From: Dehalococcoidia bacterium
GTDB lineage: Bacteria > Chloroflexota > Dehalococcoidia > Lucifugimonadales > UBA3495
Length of the DNA: 59,446 bases
Direction of reading: 5' to 3'
NCBI GenBank assembly: GCA_022825745.1
Contig: JAJDWF010000035.1
Coordinates: 1 to 59,446, forward strand
The position numbers and the translations under genes were made by a program. Below, piece by piece: positions 23,706 through 33,200 of this stretch. Positions within the stretch are counted from its first letter, which is position 1, and every line of letters starts with the position of its first letter. The notes below the pieces were generated by a model, which ran no database searches, was not told where the DNA came from, and worked only from the letters and a program-made list of their open reading frames with translations.

Positions 23706-25916
23706 ATGCCCGAAACATTGGCCCGGATCAGTTCACGCCGTCCGCTGGTGATCATCGCTATTTGGGTGCTTGTGGTGGTCGTCGCCCTCGGCATCAACGC
23801 ACAGCTGTTGGCCGGCGCAACCACGACCGAACTGCGCTTGGGCGGAGGCGTTGACTCGCAGCGCGCCGCCGAATTGCTGGAAACCCGGCTGCGCGGCGGG
23901 CCCGAGCCCATAACCGAAATCGTAATCGTCCAATCGGATGCGCTGACCGTTGACGACGCCGCGTTCCAGGAAACCGTGGAGGCGGTGTTCGCCGGCATTG
24001 CGGCCCTCGGACCCGAAGTCGTAACCGTCGCCCAGCACTACTACCAGGCGGGAGATGAATCCCTGGTATCGCAGGACCGGCAGACCACCATCATCCCGGT
24101 GATAATGACCGGGACGCTGGAAGAAGCCACCGACAACGTGGAGCAACTGCTCCATGTAGTCGAGGATGCGAACCAGGCCCAGGGCTATCGCGTCCTGATG
24201 AGCGGCGCCGCCAGCATCGCCCACGAGTCCAACGAACTGGCAACCGAAGACCTGGAGCAGGGCGAACGCATCGGCGTCCCCGTGGCGTTGATCATCCTGC
24301 TGGCCCTATTCGGCGCAGTGGTAGCCTCCCTGATCCCGCTGGGATTGGGCATCGTTTCAATCATAGTCGCCCTGGGCATCGCGGCCCTGATCGGCCAGGT
24401 GTTCGACCTGGTTTTCTTCGTAACGCTGATGATCACCATGATCGGCCTGGCCGTGGGTATCGACTATTCGCTGTTCATCGTGTCCCGTTTCCGTGAAGAG
24501 CTGGAACGGGGCCTGGAGAAGCGAGAAGCGGTCGTCCGGGCCGGAGCCACCGCGGGCAGCGCGGTTCTGTTCAGCGGTCTCACCGTCGTGATCGCCCTTT
24601 GTGGAATGCTCATTATCCCCGCCACGTTCTTCCAGTCGTTGGGCATCGGAGCCATCGTCGTCGTGCTGGTGACGCTGGCCGCCACGTTGACCCTGCTGCC
24701 CGCCGTGCTCTCTCTGCTCGGCGACAAGGTCAACTTCCTCTCCATTCCTTTCTTCAGACGGCGCCGGTCCAGCGACGATACTACGGAGCAGCACGGTTTC
24801 TGGGAAGCCACCACTCGCATCGTTACCAAGGTGCCCATCGTCAGTTTCCTCATCGTGGCCGTGCCCATGATCGTCGCCATCGTCTTCTACTTCGACATCA
24901 ACACCGGGATCAACGGCGTTGACACATTCCCCGAGGGCGCGGAGACCAGGGAAGCGTTCTTCGTCCTGGAAGAGGAGTTCTCGTTCGGCCTGGTGAACCC
25001 CGTTGAAATCGTCATCGACGGCGACCTCAGCGATCCCCGGGTGCAGGCAGCCATCGGCGATCTCGAAACCACGCTGATTGAGGATCCGGGTTTCCCCATC
25101 CCTCCCGCCGTGATTCCCGCCCCGTCGGGCGACCTGGCCCTGATGACCGTCGCCATCCACGGGGAACCCAGCGGCCCCAACGCCGTCGGCGCCGTTGCCC
25201 AACTCCGGGAACAGCACGTCCCGGCAGCCTTTGACGGGACCCCGGCCACGGTGTTCGTTGGCGGCGTTTCTGCGGTCAGCGCCGACCTGTTCGACATCGT
25301 AGATCGCTACACCCCCATCGTCTTTGCCTTCGTCCTCGGCCTCAGCTTCCTCATCCTGCTGCTGGTCTTCCGGTCAATCGTCATACCGGTCAAAGCGGTG
25401 GTGATGAACCTGCTTTCCGTGGGCACGGCCTACGGTCTGCTGGTGCTGGTGTTCCAGAAGGGCCTCGCCACCGACCTGCTGGGTTTCCAGCACGCCGAGG
25501 TGATTGACGCCTGGATACCGCTGTTCCTGTTCACCATCCTCTTCGGCCTGTCCATGGACTACCACGTATTCCTGCTCAGCCGGATCCGGGAACGCTACGA
25601 CCAGACCGGCAACAACGCCGAGGCGGTGGCCTACGGCCTGCGTTCCACGGCCAGCATCATCACCGGCGCCGCGCTCATCATGGTGGCGGTTTTCGGCGCA
25701 TTCGCGGCCGGTGAGACCATCATCAACCAGCAGGTGGGCTTTGGCCTGGCGGTTGCCATCTTCCTGGACGCCACCCTGGTGCGGTCGGTGCTGGTGCCGG
25801 CCAGCATGGAAATGCTGGGGCGCGGCAACTGGTACCTGCCATCCTGGCTGGCCTGGCTGCCCGACGTCCGCGTGGAGCCGGCCCCGGAGCCAGCCCCGGA
25901 GCCGTCCGGGGAATAA
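23706..25916 (+). CDS. MMPL family (RND-type) transporter
   Basis: The 736-residue inner-membrane protein has the RND layout: one N-terminal helix, a periplasmic domain (about 35-190), five or six helices with IGLAVGIDYSLFIVSRFREE (conserved D and Y of the MMPL core), a second periplasmic domain (about 390-530) and a second helix bundle with FGLSMDYHVFLLSRIRE. MMPL proteins move lipids or hydrophobic compounds across the membrane using the proton gradient. The C-terminus ends in a short Pro/Glu repeat (EPAPEPAPEPSGE). GGGAG precedes the start. Confidence 0.92.
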   Translation: MPETLARISSRRPLVIIAIWVLVVVVALGINAQLLAGATTTELRLGGGVDSQRAAELLETRLRGGPEPITEIVIVQSDALTVDDAAFQETVEAVFAGIAALGPEVVTVAQHYYQAGDESLVSQDRQTTIIPVIMTGTLEEATDNVEQLLHVVEDANQAQGYRVLMSGAASIAHESNELATEDLEQGERIGVPVALIILLALFGAVVASLIPLGLGIVSIIVALGIAALIGQVFDLVFFVTLMITMIGLAVGIDYSLFIVSRFREELERGLEKREAVVRAGATAGSAVLFSGLTVVIALCGMLIIPATFFQSLGIGAIVVVLVTLAATLTLLPAVLSLLGDKVNFLSIPFFRRRRSSDDTTEQHGFWEATTRIVTKVPIVSFLIVAVPMIVAIVFYFDINTGINGVDTFPEGAETREAFFVLEEEFSFGLVNPVEIVIDGDLSDPRVQAAIGDLETTLIEDPGFPIPPAVIPAPSGDLALMTVAIHGEPSGPNAVGAVAQLREQHVPAAFDGTPATVFVGGVSAVSADLFDIVDRYTPIVFAFVLGLSFLILLLVFRSIVIPVKAVVMNLLSVGTAYGLLVLVFQKGLATDLLGFQHAEVIDAWIPLFLFTILFGLSMDYHVFLLSRIRERYDQTGNNAEAVAYGLRSTASIITGAALIMVAVFGAFAAGETIINQQVGFGLAVAIFLDATLVRSVLVPASMEMLGRGNWYLPSWLAWLPDVRVEPAPEPAPEPSGE

Positions 25917-25946
25917 CTGAAGCGCGTCTTTCGCGCGGGGCATCCA

Positions 25947-27134
25947 GTGACGGCCTTAGAAATCAACATACCCGGCGACTACCTTCCGGGCTACGCAAAG
26001 GCGCGCGCCATCGATCCGGAGCTCGCGGACCGGTATGTCGCCCACACCATGATGGGAGACCCGTACGCCGATGCGGCCATAGCGGAACTACTACAACTCA
26101 GACCGCCGCAAATAGCTCGCTACATCCACGCCGGCATTGAACGGGATCTGGACGCCCTCGGAGACGCGCCCGCTCCGGTGCTCGAATTTTTTGAGTCGCT
26201 GGAACCGCCACCCGCCTGGGTTGACCAGGACGCCTTCGTTCCGGGCGTCCAGATGTTTCACCGCAACTCGTCCGAGATACTGGGCGCTTTCGTCGGCGGC
26301 ACTTTGGTGGAAGGATTTTCCACCAACATCGCCAAGTCGTTTTTCATCACCGGCAGACTGCGCGAAGCCGGCGTGCGCCGGCTGATGCAGAACAACCGCC
26401 ACATGTTGGAGCTGTTCATGCCCCACGGCATGGAAAGAAACGGCGACGGGTGGAGACTCTCGGTGCGGGTGCGTCTGGTTCACGCCCAAATCAGGCACCT
26501 GCTGGCCAATTCGGACGATTGGGATATTGCCGCCTGGGGCACGCCCCTGAGCGCGGCGCACCTGGGCTTTGCCGTCGCCGCTTTTTCGGCCCGGCTGGTG
26601 CGCCACATGCGACGCCTGGGCTGCCGGTTCAGCAACGAGGAAAAGGATAGCTTCATCGCCGTCTGGCGCTACTCCGGCTATCTGATGGGCATCCCCGAGA
26701 CTATCCTGTACCGCGGCGAAAAGGACGCCCTGGAACTCTTTGAGATCGGCCGGCTCATTGAGCCCGAACCGGATGTGGAGTCCGTGGTTATGGCAAACGC
26801 CCTCATCCAGTCTGCCCCCCTGGTTATCGGCATCACCGATTCCGGAGATCGCCGCAACCTGGTCGGGTATGTGTACAAGGTCTCGCGTGCCTTAATTGGC
26901 AATGATCTGGCCGATCAGTTAGGGTATCCCAACACCTCCACCCTGGGCGTGCTGCCCTGGTTCCGGCTACAGAAACAGTATCAGGAAACGCTGGGCCATC
27001 TGTTCAAAGTGCGGCGCCAAAGCCATCGGTTCGGCCAGTTCGCGGCGCTGCTGGAAGCCTCTACATACGACGATGCCGGCATCAGCTACCGGCTGCCCGA
27101 CCACCTCTACGCGGAAGAGTCCCGACCCTACTGA
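25947..27134 (+). CDS. Oxygenase MpaB/Lcp-like family protein (DUF2236)
   Basis: The 395-residue protein shows the DUF2236 heme-oxygenase pattern: ILGAFVGGTLVEGF, the RVRLVHAQIRHLL helix with the conserved Arg/His, DIAAWGTPLSAAHLG and VWRYSGYLMGIPETI. Relatives include latex-clearing protein and fungal MpaB', which cleave isoprenoid chains. The start is GTG at 25947. It lies 30 bases after the lipid transporter gene, so the two may act on the same hydrophobic compound; that link is inference. Confidence 0.8.
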   Translation: MTALEINIPGDYLPGYAKARAIDPELADRYVAHTMMGDPYADAAIAELLQLRPPQIARYIHAGIERDLDALGDAPAPVLEFFESLEPPPAWVDQDAFVPGVQMFHRNSSEILGAFVGGTLVEGFSTNIAKSFFITGRLREAGVRRLMQNNRHMLELFMPHGMERNGDGWRLSVRVRLVHAQIRHLLANSDDWDIAAWGTPLSAAHLGFAVAAFSARLVRHMRRLGCRFSNEEKDSFIAVWRYSGYLMGIPETILYRGEKDALELFEIGRLIEPEPDVESVVMANALIQSAPLVIGITDSGDRRNLVGYVYKVSRALIGNDLADQLGYPNTSTLGVLPWFRLQKQYQETLGHLFKVRRQSHRFGQFAALLEASTYDDAGISYRLPDHLYAEESRPY

Positions 27135-27177
27135 AGTCGGCGGGTAACGGCCGGCCACGCCGGCGCCGCTAACGCCG

Positions 27178-27408
27178 TCAACACCCCGGCTGCCCCGGGT
27201 TGCCGCAGCACCCGCGCAGCGAGGTTATCTTCCGCCGCATGTTGGACGCGGCGATGGCCAGCACCTCGCGCCAGGGCCGGCCCGTCCCCCGGAGGTTGGC
27301 GAACACCGAGCCCAGGCTGTCGGGCCGGTTATGGTCGCGCCCGTTATGACCGTGCCCGTTATGCTCATGCCCATAACCGTGGGGTTCCTGCGGGTCGCGC
27401 TCGGCCAT
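27178..27408 (-). CDS. Small His-rich protein with a conserved CCGNPGQPGC tail
   Basis: The 76-residue protein has an N-terminal metal-binding-like run (HGYGHEHNGHGHN), a short helical middle (PWREVLAIAASNMRRKI) and the C-terminus CCGNPGQPGC. Similar CCGN.G.PGC tails occur, as far as I recall, on small proteins of unknown function in Chloroflexota. His plus Cys suggests metal binding. AGGGGA precedes the ATG at 27408. It lies 20 bases after the queuosine transporter gene and probably shares its transcript. Confidence 0.6.
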   Translation of the reverse strand: MAERDPQEPHGYGHEHNGHGHNGRDHNRPDSLGSVFANLRGTGRPWREVLAIAASNMRRKITSLRGCCGNPGQPGC

Positions 27409-27428
27409 GCGCTGCCGGTTCCCCTGCT

Positions 27429-28184
27429 TCAGGCCCGGTTGACCGACGCCCCCGCCGGCGCCGCGCCGAACACGCCGAAGGGGTTGAGGGACCGGGGCGC
27501 GTCGTAAACGTCCATCCGCTCGGTGCGCTTCAGCCAGCCCACCACCAGGTAGGTCAGCGGGGTGGCGATGATTTCGTACAGCGACTTGGCGATCCAGGCG
27601 CACACCGCCGCGTTGAATACGGGCGCCCACGAACCGTCGGGGCCGACCCACAGCCCCGAAACGCCGAAAGCGATGGTGAAGAACAGTATCGAGTCTATCC
27701 CTTGCCCAACGACCGTTGAGGATATGGTGCGCAGCCACAGCAGCCGGCCCTGGGTGCGGTTCTTCAGCAGCACCATCACCACGGCGTTGGTGAACTCGCC
27801 AACGATGTAGGCCACGAACGAGCCCAGCATGATCCAGCCCGTCGCGCCCAGGATGGTTTCATACGACGCTTCGTCTTCCCAGAACACCGCGCCGGGAATC
27901 ATGTCTCCCACCCAGAACAGGAACACCATCAGCAGGTTGCACAGGAACCCCAGCCAGATGACCCCGCGCGCTACCCGGAACCCGTACACCTCGGTCAGGA
28001 TGTCGCTGATGATGTAGCCCACCGGGAAGCACACGATGGCCGCCGACACCACGAACAGGTTGCTGCCGATGAAGGTGAAGGGCAGCGTAAACAGCGTCAC
28101 CGGCTTGATGGCGATGATGTTGCTGACCAGCAAAACCGTAACCGCCAGCGCGGCGATGATGACCAGCTTCCCGGAGAATTGCAT
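27429..28184 (-). CDS. yhhQ: Queuosine precursor transporter (VUT/YhhQ family)
   Basis: The 251-residue membrane protein with about six helices has CFPVGYIISDILTEVYGF, SFVAYIVGEFTNA and TISSTVVGQGIDSILFF, the conserved blocks of the VUT_1 family, which takes up preQ0/preQ1 for the queuosine modification of tRNA. AAAGGTA precedes the ATG, and the gene begins 12 bases after glnA ends. Confidence 0.9.
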   Translation of the reverse strand: MQFSGKLVIIAALAVTVLLVSNIIAIKPVTLFTLPFTFIGSNLFVVSAAIVCFPVGYIISDILTEVYGFRVARGVIWLGFLCNLLMVFLFWVGDMIPGAVFWEDEASYETILGATGWIMLGSFVAYIVGEFTNAVVMVLLKNRTQGRLLWLRTISSTVVGQGIDSILFFTIAFGVSGLWVGPDGSWAPVFNAAVCAWIAKSLYEIIATPLTYLVVGWLKRTERMDVYDAPRSLNPFGVFGAAPAGASVNRA

Positions 28185-28196
28185 TTCGTTTTACCT

Positions 28197-29537
28197 TTAC
28201 AGCAACGGCAGGTAGCGGGCAATTTCGTAATCGGTCACGGCGGAACTGTAGTCTTCCCATTCCTTCTTCTTGTTGCGAATCAGCGTTTCATGTACGAAGT
28301 CGCCCAGGGTTTCACGCAAAAGGGCGCTTTCCTCCGAAAGGGCAATGGCCTCGCCCAGGTTCGTGGGCAGGCGGGAAATGCCCCGAGCCGTCCGCTCCTC
28401 CGCCGGCATCCGCGACACGTCGGACGTCACCGGCGACGGCAGCGGATATTCTTCCTCGATTCCCTTCAACCCGGCCGCCAGCAGCACGCTGAACGCCAGG
28501 TAGGGGTTGCACGCCGGGTCCGGCGCCCGGTACTCCACCCGCAGCGACGTTTCGTAGCCGGTCTTGTAGGACGGCACGCGGATCAGGTCCAGCCGATTCG
28601 ACATGGTCCACGAGACGTGCACGGGCGCCTCGTAGCCCGGCACCAGCCGCTTGTAGGAATTTACCCACTGGTTGGTCACCAGCGTTATTTCCGGCGAGTG
28701 CCGCAGCAGGCCGGCGATGAAACGCTTGCCCGTTACCGACAGGTGCAGGTCGTCGTCCGTGTCGTAAAAGGCGTTGGCGTTGCCCCGAAACAGCGACTGG
28801 TGGGTGTGCATTCCGCTGCCGTTCTTGGTGCGGAAGGGTTTGGGCATGAACGAGGCATACACGCCCTGCTGCTGGGCCAGTTCCTTGATGACCATGCGGG
28901 CCGTCATCACGTTGTCGGCCATGGTCAGCGCGTCGGTGTATTGAAGGTCGATTTCGTGCTGGCTGTGCGCGCCCTCGTGGTGCGAATACTTGACGGGAAT
29001 CCCCATCTCTGCCAGGTTCAGCACCGTATCCCGGCGCAGGTCGGAGGCGGGGTTGCTGGAAAGCTGGTCGTAGTAGCCGTAGGTATCCAGCGGTTCCAGC
29101 GATTCGGCGTCTTTCAGGTAGAAGTATTCCAGTTCCGGCCCCACGTAGTAGATGTAGCCCAGACTGGCCAACCGCTCCAGGTTGCGCTTGAGCACCTGGC
29201 GCGGGTCGCCGATGAACGGCTCGCCCCGGGGCGTCCGAATATCGCAAAAGATGCGGGCCACGGCGTTCTGACGCGGTCGCCAGGGCAGCAGCGAGAAGGT
29301 GGTGGGGTCCGGGAAAGCGCGCAGGTCGCTCTCCTCGTCGGTGGTGAAACCGTCGATGGCGGCCCCGTCAAAACCGACGCCCAGCTCCAGCGCGTCCTCC
29401 AGGTCGTCCACGGTGATGGCAAACCCTTTAAGGTTCCCCAGGATGTCGGTGAACCAGAGGCGCACGAATTTCACGTCAAAGTCGCGGGCGCTGCGCAGCA
29501 CATACTCGCGCTCGGCGGCATGGTGGTCGGTTAACAT
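28197..29537 (-). CDS. glnA: Glutamine synthetase, type I
   Basis: It makes glutamine from glutamate, ammonia and ATP. The 446-residue protein has the beta-grasp N-terminus (VKFVRLWFTDILGNLKGF), the metal ligands of VGPELEYFYL, KYSHHEGAHSQHEIDLQY, and the NGSGMHTHQSLF and EYRAPDPACNPYLAF blocks. The usual adenylylation tyrosine loop near the C-terminus is not evident, and the length fits the short GSI-alpha type that is controlled by feedback and protein partners. ATG at 29537 with AGGAG eight bases upstream is preferred to TTG at 29540. Confidence 0.95.
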   Translation of the reverse strand: MLTDHHAAEREYVLRSARDFDVKFVRLWFTDILGNLKGFAITVDDLEDALELGVGFDGAAIDGFTTDEESDLRAFPDPTTFSLLPWRPRQNAVARIFCDIRTPRGEPFIGDPRQVLKRNLERLASLGYIYYVGPELEYFYLKDAESLEPLDTYGYYDQLSSNPASDLRRDTVLNLAEMGIPVKYSHHEGAHSQHEIDLQYTDALTMADNVMTARMVIKELAQQQGVYASFMPKPFRTKNGSGMHTHQSLFRGNANAFYDTDDDLHLSVTGKRFIAGLLRHSPEITLVTNQWVNSYKRLVPGYEAPVHVSWTMSNRLDLIRVPSYKTGYETSLRVEYRAPDPACNPYLAFSVLLAAGLKGIEEEYPLPSPVTSDVSRMPAEERTARGISRLPTNLGEAIALSEESALLRETLGDFVHETLIRNKKKEWEDYSSAVTDYEIARYLPLL

Positions 29538-29604
29538 CAAAAAATCTCCTGCTTCTACTGAACCCGTCGGTAACTATTCAAAGATACTTAAACAAACTAC
29601 CAAC

Positions 29605-29865
29605 CTACCTGAACCGTTCCGGAACATCGCCGCCCAGAGCCATCAGGAACTCTTCGTCACTGACCCCGGACCTGCGCACCATCCGCGTTACCGTACCTTG
29701 GGGCATCGGCCCTCTGTGTCGGTGGATATTTACGAACAAGCCCAATCTCTCGTGCCGCAATTTGTTATGAGAGCCTCTTCCACTGCCTTCTGGCCGGAAG
29801 CCAAGTCGCAGGAAAGCGGACAACACTTCCGCCGTGCTCAAGTTGCGAAAATACGGCGGCATCAA
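29605..29865 (-). CDS. hicA: HicA-type mRNA interferase toxin
   Basis: The 86-residue protein has a double-stranded RNA-binding-like fold with the catalytic His in GRGSHNKLRH and the following FVNIHRHRGPMPQGTVTRM, as in HicA/YcfA toxins that cleave mRNA. Its ATG overlaps the stop of the hicB gene by four bases. The order antitoxin first is less common for this family but known. It lies between nitrogen genes. Confidence 0.85.
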   Translation of the reverse strand: MMPPYFRNLSTAEVLSAFLRLGFRPEGSGRGSHNKLRHERLGLFVNIHRHRGPMPQGTVTRMVRRSGVSDEEFLMALGGDVPERFR

Positions 29866-30218
29866 ACAATTGGGGACTCAACAGGCTCAAGATGACGATC
29901 GTACCTGAGCATTTCCTCCTCGGTCATAAACCGTGGCTCAACCCAATGCACTCCGGTAATTCCGCCTTCTTCATGGCACTCGGCGAGGGTTGTTTCTTTC
30001 TCTGCCCGCGCCTGCTCGCCTTCCAAAACCGCAACTTCCCACCCAGGTTCGTCTTCCAGATACGATGCCATGGCGTCGGCAATCATCAGCAGCGCCTCTT
30101 CTATGGTCTGGCCGTCGGAGACGCAGCCTTGCATAGCCGGGCAAACCGCCGTCCACCACAGGTTGTCGGGGGGATCAAGATCGGGATATTTGACCAACAC
30201 CACTTCGTACTGTGCCAT
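29862..30218 (-). CDS. hicB: HicB-type antitoxin
   Basis: The 118-residue protein starts with an RNase H-like domain of the HicB family: LWWTAVCPAMQGCVSDGQTIEEALLMIADAM. No clear C-terminal DNA-binding helix-turn-helix or ribbon-helix-helix is visible; the tail is acidic. It is coupled to hicA and presumably neutralises it. GGAGG lies eight bases before the ATG. Confidence 0.85.
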   Translation of the reverse strand: MAQYEVVLVKYPDLDPPDNLWWTAVCPAMQGCVSDGQTIEEALLMIADAMASYLEDEPGWEVAVLEGEQARAEKETTLAECHEEGGITGVHWVEPRFMTEEEMLRYDRHLEPVESPIV

Positions 30219-30270
30219 GGTAGTTGACCTCCGGGGTGGTCGTGCCAGCGGTCCAAGGGCCTATGTCGCG

Positions 30271-30300
30271 CGTAAGGGCGAATGATTATTCGCCCTTACG
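30271..30300. repeat. Palindromic dispersed repeat (CGTAAGGGCGAAT arms)
   Basis: CGTAAGGGCGAAT and ATTCGCCCTTACG flank GATT, giving a perfect 13-base stem. It lies between the end of the first ammonium channel gene and the start of hicB, and belongs with the copies at 13111-13140 and 55078-55100. Confidence 0.75.
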
Positions 30301-30345
30301 CACTCATTCGTTACCGGCAATTGTACCACCGGGCCATCGGTTCCA

Positions 30346-31566
30346 TTACTGGCCCATACCCTCGCCGTGCTGGGCGAGGTCGATGCCCACTTCCTCCTCG
30401 GTGTCGTTGACGCGCAGCCCGATGGTGAATTTCAGCGCCAGCAGGATGATGCTGGACACCACGAAGGACCAGCCGAACGCCGCGCCGATGCCGATCAACT
30501 GGTACAGCACCTGCTCGATCCGGGAAACGTCGGCGTCCAGCGCGCCGAAGCCGATGCCCACGAACAGGCCCGTCGCCAGCGCGCCCCACATCCCGCCGAT
30601 GCCGTGGATGCCGAACACGTCCAGCGAGTCGTCGATGCGGAGCTTGTGAATCAGCTCAACGGCGAAGAAGCAGGCCGCGCCCGCGCCGGCTCCGATGATG
30701 ATGGCCGGCATCACACCCACGAATCCCGCCGCCGGGGTGATCGCCACCAACCCCGCAACGGCTCCGGCCGCCGCGCCGCTGGCCGACGGGCGATGCGAGA
30801 AGAACCACGACACGAACGACCAGGACGACATGGCAGTGGCCGCCGCCACGTTGGTGACCACGAAGGCGTTGGCGGCGTCATAGGTGGACAGGTTGAAACT
30901 GCTGCCGGCGTTGAATCCGAACCAGCCGAACCACAGCAGCCCGGCGCCCAGCAGCACCAGCGGCACGTTGTGCGGCGCGATCGGGATCGTACCGAACCCG
31001 GCGCGACGCCCCACGATGAACGCCGCCGCCAATGCCGCCGTGCCCGACGCGATGTGGACCACCGTGCCGCCGGCGAAGTCCAGCGCAAAACCGGCCTCGC
31101 TCATGCCCAGCACGCTGCCCAGGTTACCCAGCCAGCCGCCGCCCCACACCCAGTGGCACAGCGGGGCGTACACGATGGTTACCCACAGGGCCGCGAAGAT
31201 GATGTAGGACGAGAACTTGAACCGTTCGGCGAACCCGCCGGCAATCAGCGCCACGGTGATGATGGCAAACATGCCCTGGAACACCATGAACGCTTGCTCA
31301 TCGGGCAACACGTCGATCATGCCGAACTTGGTCAGGTCGCCGACAAAGCCCAACCCTCCCACGCTGTTGCCGAAAGCCAGGCTGTAGCCCCACAGCACCC
31401 AAACGATGCTCACCACACCGATGGCCGCGACCGAGTGCATCATCGTTCCGATGACGTTCTTGTGCCGTACCAGGCCTCCGTAGAAGAGCGCCAGCCCCGG
31501 TACCATGATGAACACCAGCGCCGACGATATCAGGAAGGTCAGTACTTCCAGCTCCGTGAACTCCAT
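30346..31566 (-). CDS. amt: Ammonium transporter (Amt family), first copy
   Basis: The 406-residue protein has eleven membrane segments and the Amt signature FAGGTVVHIASGTAALAAAF, plus FGWFGFNAGSSFN and GIGGMWGALATGLFVG, which include the pore His residues. It conducts ammonium into the cell for glutamine synthetase. No GlnK/PII gene is next to it. GAGGAG precedes the start. Its paralogue lies just upstream on the same strand. Confidence 0.95.
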   Translation of the reverse strand: MEFTELEVLTFLISSALVFIMVPGLALFYGGLVRHKNVIGTMMHSVAAIGVVSIVWVLWGYSLAFGNSVGGLGFVGDLTKFGMIDVLPDEQAFMVFQGMFAIITVALIAGGFAERFKFSSYIIFAALWVTIVYAPLCHWVWGGGWLGNLGSVLGMSEAGFALDFAGGTVVHIASGTAALAAAFIVGRRAGFGTIPIAPHNVPLVLLGAGLLWFGWFGFNAGSSFNLSTYDAANAFVVTNVAAATAMSSWSFVSWFFSHRPSASGAAAGAVAGLVAITPAAGFVGVMPAIIIGAGAGAACFFAVELIHKLRIDDSLDVFGIHGIGGMWGALATGLFVGIGFGALDADVSRIEQVLYQLIGIGAAFGWSFVVSSIILLALKFTIGLRVNDTEEEVGIDLAQHGEGMGQ

Positions 31567-31778
31567 CTGCTAGCTCCTCACTCTGGTTGATTGCCAATGC
31601 GCCTTTCCTGCCTCACCGCCGCGGATCCGCCTGGAGGCGAATGGCCGTGCCGTCGGCGACGTTTTTGACCTTCACAGGGCAGGCGCAAGGTATCAAAGGA
31701 TGGTAGATTTCCGGTGTTACGTACGAATGACGGAAATGTTACAAAGTTGTTACGCGGCTGTCCGAAAGAAACGGGAGC

Positions 31779-31799
31779 CGAGGGTGGCCACTACCCTCG
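31779..31799 (-). terminator. Candidate terminator after the second ammonium channel gene
   Basis: CGAGGGT and ACCCTCG form a perfect seven-base stem around a seven-base loop, with further G-C pairs outside. On the minus strand the T-rich stretch TTTCTTTC follows a few bases later. It sits 40 bases after the stop of the second amt gene. Confidence 0.45.
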
Positions 31800-31838
31800 A
31801 CCCCCGTAGTGAGGAGAGGAAAAATTCCGTCTGCGGGT

Positions 31839-33200
31839 TTAGCTGGTGGCAGCCGATTCGGGGTACGTCTGGATGCCGTGCTCGGATACGTCCAGACCTT
31901 CGATCTCTTCGGCCTCGCTGACCCGGACGCCCATGGTGAACTTCAGCAGGAAGAACAGGGCGAAGCCGGTTACCAGGGACCAGACCACCACCGCCACGAT
32001 GCTGACGATCTGCGGAACGATGAGCGACGCGCTGCCGCCCACCAGGCCGCCGTCATTGGCGAAGATGGCAATGGCCAGCAGGCCCCACAGTCCGGTTACG
32101 CCGTGCACGCTGATCGCGCCCACCGGGTCGTCGATCTTCAGCACCCGCTCCATGAACATCACGGAGCCGTACATGATGGGCGCGGCGATGGCGCCGATGA
32201 CCACGGCGGCCCACGGGTCCACGAAGTTCACCGGCGCGGTGATGCCCACCAGACCGGCCAGCGCGCCGTTGCACGCCATCAGGATGTCGGCCTTGCCCTT
32301 GACGATGAGGGTGATGTACAGGGCTACCACCGCTCCGGTCGCGCCGGACAGCAGCGTGTTGACCGCGTTCAGGCCGATGTCGTCGCCCCAGCCGATGTTG
32401 AAGCCAAACCAGCCGAAGAACAGGATGAACGTGCCCGCCACCACGAAAGGCGTGCTGTGGGCCGGCAGTTCCTGCGCCACGCCGTTGACGAACTTGCCCA
32501 TGCGGGGGCCGACCACCGCGGCGCCGGCCAGGGCCACGAATCCGCCAACCGCGTGCACCACGCCGGAACCGGCATAGTCCAGCGCGCCCAATTCGGCCAG
32601 CCAGCCGCCGCCCCAGACCCAGTGTCCGTAGATGGGGTAAATGAGGGCGGAGACGATGAAGCTGTAGGCCAGGTAGGTCTGCAACTTGGTGCGCTCGGCC
32701 ATGGCGCCGGCCACGATGGTGGCGGCGGTGGCGGCGAAGACCATCTGGAAGATCCAGCCCACGTAGTCGCCGCTGGTCAGGAACCACCCGGTCAGGCCGA
32801 TGAACCCGCCGGCGGTGTCGCCCAGCATGAACGCGAACCCGAAGGCCCAGAAGCCCAGGGACGCGATGGCAAAGTCCATGAAGGACTTGGTCAGGTAGTT
32901 GGTGGTGTTCTTGGAACGAATCAGGCCCGCGCCGAGGAACGCGAAACCGGCCTGCATGAAGAAGACCAACGCCGCCGCAACCACGGTGACGATGTTGTCC
33001 GAGTAGCCGTTGAGCCACTCGGTGGTGGGGCCGTCATCCTGGGCGAAAGCGATGTTGAAGGACGCCAGCAGTCCGATTGCCAGCAGCCCTACGGCCAACG
33101 CCAGCAGCGTCCGCCGCAACGAGAACGGGTACTCCTTTACCGCGGCGACGCCGTGGTTGAGCACCTCATGACTGAATAGCGATTTGGTCGCCGAAAGCAT
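31839..33200 (-). CDS. amt: Ammonium transporter (Amt family), second copy with N-terminal extension
   Basis: The 453-residue protein is longer than the first copy: residues 1-55 hold a soluble stretch and a hydrophobic, signal-like segment ending LLASFNIAFAQDD. The core has GFAFMLGDTAGGFIGLTGWF, YAGSGVVHAVGGFVALAGAA, FFGWFGFNIGWGDD and ISVHGVTGLWGLLAIAIF, as in Amt/Rh channels. The start at 33200 is preferred, with AGGAGG twelve bases upstream; a 31-codon extension has no clear support. Two non-identical channels suggest different affinities or regulation. Confidence 0.93.
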   Translation of the reverse strand: MLSATKSLFSHEVLNHGVAAVKEYPFSLRRTLLALAVGLLAIGLLASFNIAFAQDDGPTTEWLNGYSDNIVTVVAAALVFFMQAGFAFLGAGLIRSKNTTNYLTKSFMDFAIASLGFWAFGFAFMLGDTAGGFIGLTGWFLTSGDYVGWIFQMVFAATAATIVAGAMAERTKLQTYLAYSFIVSALIYPIYGHWVWGGGWLAELGALDYAGSGVVHAVGGFVALAGAAVVGPRMGKFVNGVAQELPAHSTPFVVAGTFILFFGWFGFNIGWGDDIGLNAVNTLLSGATGAVVALYITLIVKGKADILMACNGALAGLVGITAPVNFVDPWAAVVIGAIAAPIMYGSVMFMERVLKIDDPVGAISVHGVTGLWGLLAIAIFANDGGLVGGSASLIVPQIVSIVAVVVWSLVTGFALFFLLKFTMGVRVSEAEEIEGLDVSEHGIQTYPESAATS

